Shown here one piece after another: positions 43,178 to 55,398 of a stretch of DNA of 64,000 nt. Positions within the stretch are counted from its first letter, which is position 1; each line of letters opens with the position of its first letter. This DNA is from Hofstenia miamia. Taxonomy: Eukaryota > Xenacoelomorpha > Acoela. The stretch is taken from NCBI GenBank assembly GCA_004352715.1, contig SCFE01000019.1:1042579-1106578 (forward strand), given 5' to 3'. The position numbers were made by a program, and so were the translations under genes. The notes under the pieces were generated by a model. The model saw only the letters and a program-made list of their open reading frames with translations, was not told the DNA's origin and did no database searches.

Positions 43178-44177
43178 NNNNNNNNNNNNNNNNNNNNNNN
43201 NNNNNNNNNNNNNNNNNNNNNNNNNNNNNNNNNNNNNNNNNNNNNNNNNNNNNNNNNNNNNNNNNNNNNNNNNNNNNNNNNNNNNNNNNNNNNNNNNNNN
43301 NNNNNNNNNNNNNNNNNNNNNNNNNNNNNNNNNNNNNNNNNNNNNNNNNNNNNNNNNNNNNNNNNNNNNNNNNNNNNNNNNNNNNNNNNNNNNNNNNNNN
43401 NNNNNNNNNNNNNNNNNNNNNNNNNNNNNNNNNNNNNNNNNNNNNNNNNNNNNNNNNNNNNNNNNNNNNNNNNNNNNNNNNNNNNNNNNNNNNNNNNNNN
43501 NNNNNNNNNNNNNNNNNNNNNNNNNNNNNNNNNNNNNNNNNNNNNNNNNNNNNNNNNNNNNNNNNNNNNNNNNNNNNNNNNNNNNNNNNNNNNNNNNNNN
43601 NNNNNNNNNNNNNNNNNNNNNNNNNNNNNNNNNNNNNNNNNNNNNNNNNNNNNNNNNNNNNNNNNNNNNNNNNNNNNNNNNNNNNNNNNNNNNNNNNNNN
43701 NNNNNNNNNNNNNNNNNNNNNNNNNNNNNNNNNNNNNNNNNNNNNNNNNNNNNNNNNNNNNNNNNNNNNNNNNNNNNNNNNNNNNNNNNNNNNNNNNNNN
43801 NNNNNNNNNNNNNNNNNNNNNNNNNNNNNNNNNNNNNNNNNNNNNNNNNNNNNNNNNNNNNNNNNNNNNNNNNNNNNNNNNNNNNNNNNNNNNNNNNNNN
43901 NNNNNNNNNNNNNNNNNNNNNNNNNNNNNNNNNNNNNNNNNNNNNNNNNNNNNNNNNNNNNNNNNNNNNNNNNNNNNNNNNNNNNNNNNNNNNNNNNNNN
44001 NNNNNNNNNNNNNNNNNNNNNNNNNNNNNNNNNNNNNNNNNNNNNNNNNNNNNNNNNNNNNNNNNNNNNNNNNNNNNNNNNNNNNNNNNNNNNNNNNNNN
44101 NNNNNNNNNNNNNNNNNNNNNNNNNNNNNNNNNNNNNNNNNNNNNNNNNNNNNNNNNNNNNNNNNNNNNNNNNNNNN
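43178..44177. other. Assembly gap, 1000 n
   Basis: Round-number gap of unknown true size. Confidence 0.95.
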
Positions 44178-44184
44178 GCTTAGA

Positions 44185-44310
44185 TTTAGGAAACGTGAAT
44201 TTGTGACTTTAGTTTAGTGCCTAGGTCTATTAAATAATAAAAATGTAGGTTTTGGGTTTAAGAAACGTGGATTTGTGACTTTGTTTTAGGGCTAAGGTCC
44301 ATAAAACTGA
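44185..44310 (+). repeat. Two imperfect tandem units of about 70 bp
   Basis: TTTAGGAAACGTGAATTTGT..TAGGTCTATTAAA and TTTAAGAAACGTGGATTTGT..AAGGTCCATAAAA are adjacent. Nothing else was recognised between here and 44900. Confidence 0.55.
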
Positions 44311-45029
44311 AAAAAGCACCAAAATCCCTCCATGGATTTAGAAAAAAACAATTGTCTGGTGAAAATAAGAATGATCTGGAATTGGAGGAATGATCCTAAA
44401 AAACAGGAATGGCCCATAATTAGGGTAAGGTCTAAACTGCAGGTTGGTTTAGGTTAGAGCATGGGTTGTTGCCAAAATTAGGGTAGAGGTTTGGGCATAT
44501 TTTTGAAATTTATTGTGTGTGTGGGGGACTGGGGAGATAACATAAAAGTACCTTTTTCAATATTTTGCTATTTTGAATTAATATGCAAGACCTTTAATTT
44601 AATAAAACCCATTCAGCTTCAAGATGAGCATTAAGGAACCAGCACTTTTTGCCTGTGTTACATGAGAAATGAGTGGTGTTAAATACATTTGGGAGAATGA
44701 ATAAATTAGCAATTAGTTTTAATGCTTTGAAACTAGAAATGATACCATTCTTTTTCAGATTAGAATATGATAATTGTATTTAGGCATGTTTCTCTATGCT
44801 AAATATGGATCCAATAGGAATTTGGCTCCTATTTGAAGCGAAATACTGCAATTGGGCCGCATAATTCACTGAGCGAAAGTGTTTGAATGTGTCAACACAA
44901 ACAGAAACTGTTAACTATTGACGCGGAACTTGCAAAATCATATTTCTTACTGGACTTATAGACAAGCAACAACCACATCAACAACTGGCAACAACAATCA
45001 TTGCTTTTATCAAAAGTGACAGAAAATAT

Positions 45030-46760
45030 CAAAATAATTGATAATGTGCCTTTTCATCCTACTACAGAGTTTGCTTTTCTAAAAACCAACTGTGGAGATG
45101 AACAATGTTCATGTCAAGCACATTGGATCAACAAATTTTCATGGCTTCTTTATGACAAAATGTAGGTTTATATTTTTATATATAATTCCACAGTATAGCA
45201 AAACATTTTTTATCTTCAATTTTCAATTTTTCTAGGTTAAGTCAATACTGCTAATTCCAGAAACGTTAACTTCCTAATCCTGAAAATGGAAAATCTTGAT
45301 AAGAATTTGGTAAAATCTTGGCAAATTCTAGCAACTCTGATACCAAATTTACCAAAATTTAATGAAATCATGCCAAGATCTTACCAATTTTTGCAAGATT
45401 TTACTATTTAATAAAAGTATTGCAAGACTATAACATTTCTTTATAATGTAAATTACTGTTTAGCATATTCAAACTATTCAGTTAAAGAAAACTCTCAATT
45501 CACAATCTACAGAACGACTTGCTTCAGAGCCTTTGATGACCTTCAATAAATTAACTGGTAAAGACTCACACCTTACCACACATAAGAGCAGAAAATACCA
45601 TGAATTTGCTGTTTCTGAAATAAATGACTTGTGCTATGCTGTAAACAAACCAGACATTATATCAAAGTTAGTTATGAAACATATAGAAGAAATATGGAGG
45701 AACAAAGCTATTCTTTATGCTATTATTCATGAGATTGAAACATGTGGCAGCACAAATATTACTTTTAGAGATCATGGAAAATCTGGGTGAATCAACACAA
45801 ATGTGGACAAAGAGCACAAACTATGAAGAAGGAATCCTTTGAGCTTTGATTCAGAAATCAAGAAAGTTTTGTTGGCATTGTTGAGATAAGTTCCACCAAT
45901 GGTTGAGCATTGAGTGATGCTATTTTGGAGCATATGGTGAAATGTGGACTTGACTATAGCAATATGGTTGTGTAAGGCTATGATGATGCCTCTGCAATGA
46001 GTGGTGTCTAAAGGGAGCACAAGCTCTTATTTGTAAAAAAATGTCAAAATGCTCTGTATGTTCATTCCATGTCACATTGCTTATATCTGGCACTGTGAAT
46101 ATCAGTTGACATACCTGAAGTTCAACATGCTTGACTGCACTACAGGAAAGCTGCTCATTTTTCAAAAACCCAACCCAACCAATGAAGGAATTGGAAGAAA
46201 CCATTCTCAAATTGTGTCCAGCTTCTCGTCATAGTTGATAAAAGCAGTTTTGCTTAACCAAATAGATGGAGCAGCATGATTCCATTTTTGTCTTCTTGAA
46301 ATTGTATTATTCTTCCATTTTTTGTCACAATTTTTCTGTTGGCAAAAGTAAGCGTTTTTTAGGCTTTAAATACATCCAAATTTTAATTAGTTTTTTGGGT
46401 TGACAAAGAGAGCCTATATTCTTTAGTCTAAGCAGCTGGATCTAAACACAACTGTTAGGCAAATTAATTCTCTCATCACTACATTGACTGAGTGGAGATC
46501 AGATTCGGTGATTCTATCTGCATTTCACAATGCTGAAGGAATGTACCAAATAATAGAGGATCTTCCAGGGAATATGCCATTTCCCATGCCACATCGCACT
46601 GGTCGCCAAACCCTCAGGAACAATGTATCAGCATCCAATGCTGAGCTGTAGTACAAGATTGCCATTTGGTACAGGCTCTTGGATCTCACAATTACCGAAT
46701 TATATCAATGATTTAGAGAGCATTCAAAGTTAGACATACACATGTGTGTAGTTCTTCAAG
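45030..46760 (+). pseudogene. hAT transposase pseudogene with TTF-type finger (ZMYM1-like)
   Basis: Reads PFHPTTEFAFLKTNCG and CSCQAHWINKFSWLLYDKM (45050-45165), the TTF-type finger found at the start of this hAT branch. Then MTFNKLTGKDSHLTTHKS (45536), EIETCGSTNITFRDHG (45733), GYDDASAMSGV (45978-46010), ALYVHSMSHCLYLAL (about 46053-46100) and LTEWRSDSVILSAFHNAEG (about 46484-46542). The order follows DUF4371-type hAT proteins. Stops and frameshifts occur every 50-100 codons. An insertion of about 150 bases without homology lies near 46280-46430. Confidence 0.7.
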
Positions 46761-46769
46761 GCAGGTAGA

Positions 46770-47125
46770 TCATCAGCCTAATACAAAAATGGATTAAGTC
46801 AAAATGTTCAAAAAGTTTATTTTTTCGAATTATTCAAGAGGGAAACATGTCGGAAATAATTGTCTGTATGGTACACTGGATTAAGTCACTTTAGCTAATG
46901 CATGATTTGTTTGTGTCATCCCTTGACTTATCATTTTTTTTCATTGACTGAGACAGTTTTGTTTTACGTTCTTTTTGATTTAAACAATTTTCTATCAATG
47001 ATAAACTAGCTTTATATCGCATACTTTTTGTTTAGTAATAGATAGTTATTATTGCACAATTGCCTAGTGTATTATTATAGGGTTTCTACTATTTGTCTTG
47101 TATTAAATTAGAATTATTATATATT
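46770..47125. other. AT-rich sequence, nothing recognised
   Basis: It lies between two transposase pseudogenes. No terminal repeats were recognised. Confidence 0.4.
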
Positions 47126-47129
47126 ATTT

Positions 47130-48700
47130 TGTTTCAAGTACAAAATGCAGATAAATCTTGCAACAGCTGTATTAGCTTATTGGAAAGATTCAAACTGTAA
47201 TGGTGCTTGGTGACCTATCACGATTATTGGTGGAAATAGGAAGATCTACCATATAAAATATAATGAATGGGATGAACAGTGGAATCGAACTGTTTGAAAG
47301 TGTTTTGTCAAGATAAGACCAGCTTCATATGTTGATACTGAATCAGTTGATGAGCAGAAAACACTTTATGGTCTCATGATACAACGGGCAAGATTCCAGC
47401 ATGGAAACGTGCGCTCATCCTCTTCAGCCTCTTTGTACGTGCCATCGCCTATTGAATCGCCAAGTCCATATGCTCCAAATGAATTGGCTGAAGAAGATCC
47501 ATGCCATATAACTGAATCCAATGAATTAGCACCAGTTAGAATCATAAAGCTCATAGACTATGATAGCTGTACTTCTCAGCAACAAAGAGCAATCTTTTGG
47601 AGATCCTAAAGCAAAATATGCTCATTCTAGTAATTGCAATCCGAAAAAATGGAAAAGAACCTTAAAGAAGGATAAAAGACTTCATGGGGAAGGTAGATGT
47701 ATTGGTAAATGCTACAAAATTTGCATGGTTTATTCTAATGAACATAAAAATTGTGGAGGACAAAAATCTTTAAGCAAAGAATTTTATTCTAAGAATTCCA
47801 ATTGTCACTTCTCATTACGTCAAGAACTTTTATCAAGATTGCCAGTTTTTCAAGCCAGGAACAACAAAAGTCAAACTGTATTAAGTATATAATTATTATG
47901 TAGAGAATGACGCTTGACCTGTTTCTGTTGCTCATTTTTCTGAACAAATGAAATCTTTTGGATACTCGGTCTTCAGGCCAAGGAAGGACCAGTATGACAC
48001 TTTTATTTCCTACAGTCAAGGTAATCTAGAAGCCCATGTCTGCAAGTTGCATGTGTCAAAGAAAAATGAAGCTAGAAAGGCAAAGGAGAATGTGACAAAG
48101 CTGCAGTGGTTGATAGTGATGGAGTGAAGAATTTTACTATGGTTCTTCAATCTCTAATGCTCTGTCCAAATCATTGGCCAGTGCCACATTTTACAGATCA
48201 AAATTGAATCTGCATAATATGATCTTCTATGAGCTCAACTTCAAATATGCATGCTGTTATCTCTTGACTAAAGTTGACGGAGATATAACAAGCAATGAAT
48301 TCACTTCCGTAATATTCAAATCCATCACTTGATGCCTACATTGTATTGTCGGATGGCTGTGCATATCAAAATAAGTGTGAGGTGATTGCAAATTGTTTTA
48401 TTTTTCTTGCCAAGCAGACTGGAGTTACATTTTACCAAAAATATCTTGAGCCTGGTCACACACAAATGGAGTGTGACTCCATCCACACTTGCATTGAACG
48501 CGCAATAGTTCCACCGATTTTTATACCTGTTGAGTACAGCAATGTTATTCAATCTGCCCGTAAATACCCATTTCCATACGATGTAGTAATGCTAAAATAT
48601 AATGATTTCACACGTTTTTCGAAATTATTCATTGAATCAATTAAACCAGGAAGAAAGATAGGTGATCCAAAAACAAACAACATATGCCTAATCAGCTAAC
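47130..48700 (+). pseudogene. Transposase-like pseudogene: Tudor-like N-terminus plus SDGC..ECDS domain
   Basis: Frame one (47146-47608) starts with a Tudor/chromo-barrel-like stretch: AVLAYWKDSNCNGAW, IYHIKYNEWDEQWNRT, KIRPASY. Two TGA stops interrupt it. A Ser/Pro/Glu-rich linker follows. After a frameshift near 47595 come WKRTLKKDKRLHG and a Cys-rich part, then FRPRKDQYDTFISY (47971-48012), YRSKLNLHNMIFYE (about 48193-48233), DGDITSNEF (48279-48305), LSDGCAYQN (48343-48369) and GHTQMECDSIHTCIER (48454-48501). The last set of motifs belongs to a multi-copy protein family seen in insect and cnidarian genomes and thought to be transposon-encoded. I cannot assign a superfamily. The 48346-48699 part is still open for 117 codons. 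Confidence 0.6.
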
Positions 48701-48889
48701 ACCCAAATGGGAATATTGGGATGTTTTTATCAGTTTCCGGTGACAATGGTTATATTGATTTACCTCATTGAATGAAGGTGTTTGAGGCTTTACCAGTTCC
48801 TATGCAATTACTGTTAGTTCAAGATAGATGCTAGTGATTAAAAAGCAGATTAAGCGTCATACAACTTCTTCAATGTTAACTGCCCAGAG

Positions 48890-50165
48890 AGGTGAGTGTG
48901 TTCTTTACTATTTACATCTTTCCGAACCTGATCCGAAAATCCTGTTGGTTTTTTGCGCCAACTATATTATCCTGTACAAAGTTAACTTTTAGTGTAGATA
49001 AGCCGATTATTGGAGTCACATTTTCTGGAGAAATGATGAATTTTACCTTTCTTACCATATTGCTTCTTACCATCACCACAGGTACTGAACATGACCTTTT
49101 TACAGCAACTTGATTTCAACCATTACCAGTTAAACGGCGGTTGGCTCTTTGCATCTCTTTATTGTTTACGCCTAAGCCTTTGTGGTCTTTATATCAAAGC
49201 AAATTGCAGTGCGCATCTGAGTCCATTTTCATCCGGATTCTTTGTTTGTTAAATATAGCTATTGTCTCAATTGACTTTGGTGGACACTTGCTTTCTTATT
49301 CTTTGAGTTGTTAACATAGTGCAATCATATGAACTTTTGGCTTCATCTGATGAGTTGCTGTATTTATCTTGAAGATCGTTTACTTGGTTTACAGCTCGGG
49401 GGTTTCTGTGCTTTAGATTTACAAACTATTGCAAAGTGATTTCTTCTACCACAATCACGTCCTACAGCTGGGCAAATATTTCTTATATGAGAATGTCCAT
49501 ATTTACCGAAAATAATGTTTTGAGACACTCATTCAGGAAGCGTTTGTTTCTATCTTTTTCCAATAAATCTTCTCTGTCTGATGAAGTTGATTTCGTCTGT
49601 TTCATGATTAACATTTATAACGTGTTCTTGTAGATTGGGGGAATTTCATAAATTTGAGCAGCAGCTTCCACTGCACACTTGCAAATCTCAACGGCCTTTT
49701 GCAAATCTAAATTTGATTCTCTTAATAATCTTTATTGGAGATTTCCATTGGTTAATGTGATGATAATTTCGTCGCGTATTAGAGAGTCAGTGAGATTCTG
49801 AAAATTGCAATTTTCACCAAGACTACAGAGCTTGTTGACAAACGCGCCGATGCCTTCTTGTCGCTTTTTAGTGAAAAGAATTTGAATGTCTCAAAAGCTT
49901 CGTTCTTTGTTGGGATAAAATACTTCTCAAAATTTTTAATTACTACATTGAAGTTGATTTTGTCTTCCCCAGGAGCCCATAAAAAATTGTCAAAAACATC
50001 ATTTTAAACGGGACCAATTGTTCTTAAAAGTAGACCAAACTTTTCAGAGTGTGATTTTTTATCCAGTTCTGTCGCTTGTAGAAAGAGTTGAAATTCGCAA
50101 TGCCAACGTATCCACTCATCCGCCATATTAGATGTGTCAAGAATTAATGGATTTGGTTTAAGAAA
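48890..50165 (-). pseudogene. Ty3/Gypsy gag-protease remnant
   Basis: Minus strand. Gag begins near 50145 with MADEWIRWHCEFQLFLQAT, then LLRTIGPV, stop, NDVFDNFLW, NFEKYFIPTKNEAFETFKFF (about 49955-49880). A zinc-knuckle region reads CPAVGRDCGRRNHFAIVC (about 49483-49430). Further on, MKMDSDAHCNLL (about 49235-49200) corresponds to the retropepsin active site, with DSD in place of DSG. The chain ends near 48890. Many frame changes. There are no RT or LTRs that I can identify; 50170-50410 may hold LTR sequence but I cannot show it. Confidence 0.65.
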
Positions 50166-50169
50166 TGCG

Positions 50170-51630
50170 ATAGTGTGATTTCAATGTAAGCAACCAATCA
50201 CCAACAATTACATATCAAGCCACTCCCAATAATTAGTCGAAAGTACCAGGATCTTCAAGAATTAACAAAGATAATGCCAGAGCAAGTTCACTCCTTTCAT
50301 AGTCTCCCTCACTAAACATACTATGCTTAATATTTTTTTGCGGTTTTTAAAATTTTGTTCTTTTTGTTAATTTTTGTTATATTGATTCTGTAATAAATGA
50401 TTTGATGATATACAGTATTGAAACGTTATCTAAATGTAATACATAGTTGTGAAAAAATAGCATTGAATGTAGAAAATAGGTTCTCCCGGGCTAAACGGTG
50501 TAAGCACTGACCTGCGCTTTCCAACAATATACTGCACGACCCTATTGAAAGAGTTTGAAATTATCAAGATCAAGGGACCCGGACTCAAATCGGCTCGTAC
50601 GGCCAGTACTTTTTGCAAATGTTCATCCAATTCTATTCTATTATGAGGTTTTACCGGAAAGATATGCATAAAAATGCTTTCCCTTTGAGCTAGAGGACAT
50701 TTAATTGAATACTGCCTGTAAATCTGGGAAAATCGGTATAGAAAATGTATCAATTGCCTAGCATTTCGCCCAATAGTTTACACTACCAGTCCTTCCAATG
50801 GTCCAAAGCATTAGAACAAAGCGAATGAGTTCAGACTATATGGAAAACCAAATAAGGAAATTATAGTTCTGAAACTTTCTTTGTATGAATATATTGATAA
50901 GTCAATTAGCTTACTAAACATATTTTTGCATCCTACTATGGGAAAAGACCACATGAATGGGTTGTCCCTACTGGAAATCCGCAAAGATGTGCATTTGAAT
51001 TATGGTGACATCATATACCATTATTCTAGGAACTTCAATAAACGTCTGCAATTTGGCTGAATTATTATTTGTGTAACAGCTATTGTACATGTATATAAAT
51101 TTGAATTTATACAAAAAGTACAGTACATATTTATTTTAATATTGAAATAATTTATTTATATATTTGAAATATTTCGGCTATAAATCGACATATTTTGACA
51201 CAATAATTCTTTCTTTCTACTCAATTGTAAATTAGAAAACATAGCGAGAGCGTTCCACTTCTTAACAAAGTGTCAGCTTTCAACAAATAACACTTTTTCA
51301 GACCAAGGTGTCCCCTTTAACAAAATCCTTTCTACCCCCCCCCCATTTTAATTACTGTTGTCTTGAAAATTCAACTTTTAATAACTCAGCCAATATATTT
51401 TTTCTTCAATACAAGAGAACTTTTTTATTGGTGTATTTGATAAGAAGATTCCTCAAATGACATGAAATTATTGGAAAATTTCAAAGGTGATTAAAAGGAT
51501 TACGATACAGTTTAAATTCCAAAGGAATTTGAAATTTGATCATCTGCATTTGTAAATGAACAACCACCAATCAATTTTGAAGAGTAATCGAAACAATTAA
51601 ATCGTTTTTTATAATTGTCTTATTATACGT
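50170..51630. other. AT-rich sequence with one unassigned ORF
   Basis: The minus strand 50753-50430 is open for 107 codons, with a plausible but unrecognised composition (LAQRESIFMHIFPVKPHNR). A C10 run stands at about 51338-51347. No other feature. Confidence 0.35.
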
Positions 51631-51639
51631 TTAATCTTA

Positions 51640-52077
51640 ACTTCTGTTTCAACCTCTGCCTCACTTAAAATATCTTTTCGATCATGAGAGAAATCAAACC
51701 ATGGCCTTCATCAAGAATAGGCCAAAAATCTTAATTCTATGTCCATTATTCATGATAATAAGTCCATTCTTGAAATTCAAAAATTCACAGGGAATCAGAT
51801 CAGGCGAGTAAGAAGACTGCTCAGTAAAGCAATGTCATTTTGGCAAGAAACTTTTGGATGCTTAACTTGTGATGGGCATTTTAATCATAAAATAGCTTGC
51901 CAAACCCAAAATACGTTGATTCCATTTGACTAAAATTCATTTTTTAGGTTAATAAAAATTATACGTGATTTTCTCTTTCTAATATCTTTACCCAAATGGG
52001 TTAATAGAGAATACATATAATCCATTTGAAAAGTCACATTTGGAAGTTGATAAAACATGTCTAACTATTGCTCACAN

Positions 52078-52115
<38 letters not shown>

Positions 52116-52310
52116 TATAATAAGTGAACTTATTTAGGTATAAAATACATTACATTTTTAAATTTAGCCTGCATAGCCACTGAGAACTATAAGTTTAAAT
52201 CTTTCTTAAAGCATGGATGCAAAAAACATGAATAATTTTAAAGCTTACATTGAAAAATTGTTAATTTTCCTGTGACCAGACTTTACAGACACCCTGTATA
52301 TTGGCAATAA
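51640..52310 (-). pseudogene. Mariner-like relic (SPDL..C.F type) with one terminus
   Basis: The minus strand reads SSYSPDLIPCEFLNFKNGL (about 51820-51760), equivalent to the YSPDLAPCDFFLF motif that carries the third Asp in DD34D mariners. Glu stands in the Asp position. The plus strand at 52277-52304 (AGACTTTACAGACACCCTGT) looks like a mariner terminus. The opposite end was not identified. Confidence 0.5.
52078..52121. repeat. (TA)n microsatellite beside a single n
   Basis: TA repeat; undetermined base at 52077. Confidence 0.9.
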
Positions 52311-52319
52311 ATATAAATA

Positions 52320-53120
52320 AATTGCTTACTCTCAAAATTTAAAATATAATATATTTATTTTTTCGTCGAAATACATTTTCTCGGATATATGTATAATGTT
52401 TGGTATCACAATTACAAAAAGACTTTTTAGTCTTAACAGACCAAAGAAAAAAGATTTTGCTAATTAATTGGGAATGAGTTCGGTTTTTATATTATAACAA
52501 TAAGTCGCATTGGAATATATCAATACTCTGGGAAACATTGAATTAAATTTCATTGAAGAATGTTCTTTTCCTTAAAATATTTTAAAATTTATTTCTAAAT
52601 AATTTATTTTTCAAGTTTGAAAATAAAATATATTTATATTTTCAAAAACTATATTTAAATAGATCTGTATACACCGTTGAAAGTATGGAACCTAGCATCG
52701 AAAACGGAGGTGATGTGCTTCTATCAAACCTGCGCCATGTGTGTAAAATTTTTTATACTAATATTCGATTTTGCTCTCATTTAAAAAAAAAGAGTTGACG
52801 CGTTTCTCCCAAACCTGCGTAATGAAATCGGATTTCTCTCTCAAATGCAATATCATTGCAAACGACGAAGTTTTTCAAAAGAAAATATTTGTTGTGCTTA
52901 ATCCAAACATCCTCAAAAAACTACTTATATTACCTTTATATTAGGTAATTTAATCAAAGATCCATTTTCATATTTTGGGATTTTTGGATTTGCTCCAAAA
53001 TTTTAAAGTCATTTTTGCTCACCAATATTATACCAATTAGGCTGAAATTTTGCATTTACTATTATTTTGCCTCTAATTACCCAAAACCACTTGAGGCAAA
53101 TCGAAATTCGATAAAAAAAA
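52320..53120. other. AT-rich sequence, nothing recognised
   Basis: No gene or repeat structure seen. Confidence 0.4.
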
Positions 53121-53126
53121 CTTTAA

Positions 53127-54371
53127 CAATCCACCCTAATATGTAACGCGCCCTTTTAAAACAAGTATGAAAGGTAAAGCGATTTTGATAATTGCAAATG
53201 ATAGAGGAGCTCTTAAATTTATTTATATGTCGTATCATGCTTACCAATACCCAGTATATTTTGCGAAAATTTTTAACTTAAAATTTACATTCAAAATGGT
53301 GTGGTAGATCGAAGAACAATGAGCAAAATCGTTGAACTCTACTTTTCATGTAATGACTCAATTATTGCAGTGCAGAGAAGTTACAGGAACATTTCTATTG
53401 ATGGAAGAAGTCCTAATAAAAATTGCATAAAAGAAATGGTCTCTAAATTCAGAGAAGCCGAATCAACAGTAGACAAATGGCATTGACATAACCCATGAAC
53501 CATTAGACTGATGGTTCAACTCAGGCTGTTTCAATAAGCATTGCTGATTGGCCCACAACTTCAAGAAAGAAATGTTCTTCTCAACTGATGATGTCTCGCC
53601 AGTCTCTACAACGAATTCTGAAGAAAGATTTGAAACATAATCCTTATAAAATTCAAATGATGCAAGAGCTTTAGCCTACGGAATACTAAAAGTGGTTGGA
53701 TTTTGCACAAACATTTCTTCAGCTTGCAGATAATTCAAATTTTATAGCAAACCTTATTATGACTGATGAAGCTCAGTTTCACCTTAATTGTGACTTTAAT
53801 AAACAAAACTGCAGAATCGGAGCCTCTGAAAATCTGAGAGAATCATTCGCCCATATTTTTTTTGAAGATATTGATGGCAATATAGTGATTGTGAATGGAA
53901 ACAAATATAGACACTGAGAATATCTGGTTCCAACAAAATGGAGCTACAGTTCATGTGCCAAGGGAAAATATAGACATGCTAAGGATGAAGTTTTCACAAT
54001 TAGTAATTTCACGTTTTAGTGACATACCACGGCCACCAAGATCTCTTGATGTGAGCCCGTTTGACTTTTTTCTTTGGGGATATTTAAAACGAAAAGTTTA
54101 CATTGACAAGCCTAAAACTCGCCAAAAAATTAAAAATGAAACTTATTCAAGAAATCAGCAGGATAAATACAGAGTGTTAAGTTAAGTACATTAAAGGAGT
54201 ACATGTATGTTTGATCAACAATTGTAATTATTTAAAGGATATTATTTTCCATACTTAGTTGTAAAATAAATGTAAGGAGTTCCTCTATTGTTTTCAATTA
54301 TACAAATCGCTTTACCTTTCATACTGTTTTCTTAATTAATTTTTTAAAAGCGTGTGTTACTTAGGCGCCAC

Positions 54372-54375
<4 letters not shown>
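53127..54375 (+). mobile_element. Mariner of DD41D (rosa-like) type, inactivated
   Basis: Inverted ends of about 65 bases: left 53127-53194 and right 54300-54375 share TATGAAAGGTAAAGCGATTT and an outer CTAA.(T/A)GTAACGCGC-like block. The transposase starts near 53319 (MSKIVELYFSCNDSIIAVQR; HTH), is broken by frameshifts between 53480 and 53690, then reads IMTDEAQFHLN (53756-53788, first Asp), ENIWFQQNGATVHVP (53918-53962) and SLDVSPFDFFLWGYLKRKVY (54042-54101). FQQNGA normally is FQQDGA, so the second Asp is Asn. Counting from it to the Asp of DFF leaves 41 residues between them, the spacing of rosa-type mariners. A (TA)n tract follows the right end. Confidence 0.8.

Positions 54376-54421
<46 letters not shown>
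54376..54421. repeat. (TA)n microsatellite
   Basis: Starts directly at the right end of the DD41D mariner, consistent with insertion into a TA run. Confidence 0.9.
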
Positions 54422-54650
54422 ACCGTAATCCTAGCCCTATGAGCGTGTAGAATGTCTAAGCAGTATTAAGTTTGTATATTTCAGCTCATTCATAAGTTAT
54501 TGGTAATTGCTGTTATCATGCTTCAGAGTTTTAGTGTTTCATAAAAAACTAATTGCATACTTATTGAGAGATATTTAGATTTTCGACAGTGCAGCAACTG
54601 GTTCAATCATGTCAAGGTCACAATGAATAATTAGGAAGTCATTTCCTTAA

Positions 54651-54685
54651 CACTAGAACTCCCAAATTTGTCAAAATTGACTGCT
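54651..54685. mobile_element. Solo piggyBac-type terminus
   Basis: TTAA (54647-54650) then CACTAGAACTCCCAAATTTG and TCAAAATTGAC, the same end type as at 42373 and 11047. A CR1-like element inserted almost directly inside it; the other end was not found. Confidence 0.55.
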
Positions 54686-54692
54686 TGCAAAT

Positions 54693-54697
54693 CATTA

Positions 54698-54737
<40 letters not shown>

Positions 54738-55390
54738 AGCTTTACAATAATAAATAACTATAGAAGGGAATGATCGCTGAAGGAAACAAATTTACAAATA
54801 CAAAAACAGATTTGGCTTCAGGATACATCATGAGGAACAATAGTATCTCGAAAAGAGAAGAAAGAGATGTAGCTTAGGAGTAGAAGGATTGTACAAATTG
54901 AATGATGGAGGGAGTAAATTGATGAGTCAAGGTGCTCTAAGCCAGAAGTTTGAAGCTGATCAGATAGTGCACATATGTGGTACCTTGAACATGACTTTGT
55001 CAGAAGATCGAGTTGAGATGCAAGGAACAAACTCAACTAAATGATGGCAGTCAAAATTGTAATAGTTCGATATTATCCTTGAGAGATAATGATACTGTAC
55101 AACTGTAAGTAAAGAGAGAGGGGAAGCAACTTGAGAATATTAAGAAGTTCCTTGTACCGAATGCCGTCACATAGCATCCACCTCGTTGCCCGATGCTAAA
55201 TTCTTCCCAGTGATACCAAATTAGATTTAGAGGCAGACCACCATGGTGAACCATAAGTGATTTTAGACATGATAGTAGATTTAAACAAAGCGTGAGTTTG
55301 GATAGAATATTGTGCCGAATCGTTTGGAAGACTTTGTTTGCCTTCCTAACAGTGCAAGAAATGTGTAAGGATAATGCAGATTGTGAGTAA
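54693..55390 (-). pseudogene. CR1-like retrotransposon 3' part with ATT tail
   Basis: The minus strand reads SCTVRKANKVFQTIRHNILS and LTLCLNLLSCLKSLMVHHGG, LIWYHWEEFSIGQRGGCYVT (about 55355-55160), the region after the RT thumb where the element folds onto its own RNA. It then decays through stops to a (TTA)n tail on the plus strand at 54693-54735. It is 5'-truncated near 55390, where a hAT terminus begins. Confidence 0.6.
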
Positions 55391-55398
55391 TATAAATA

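Noticed and set aside
50430-50753. 107-codon minus-strand frame as a gene
   Set aside because: No domain, start context or splice support; kept only as an unassigned ORF in the flank description.
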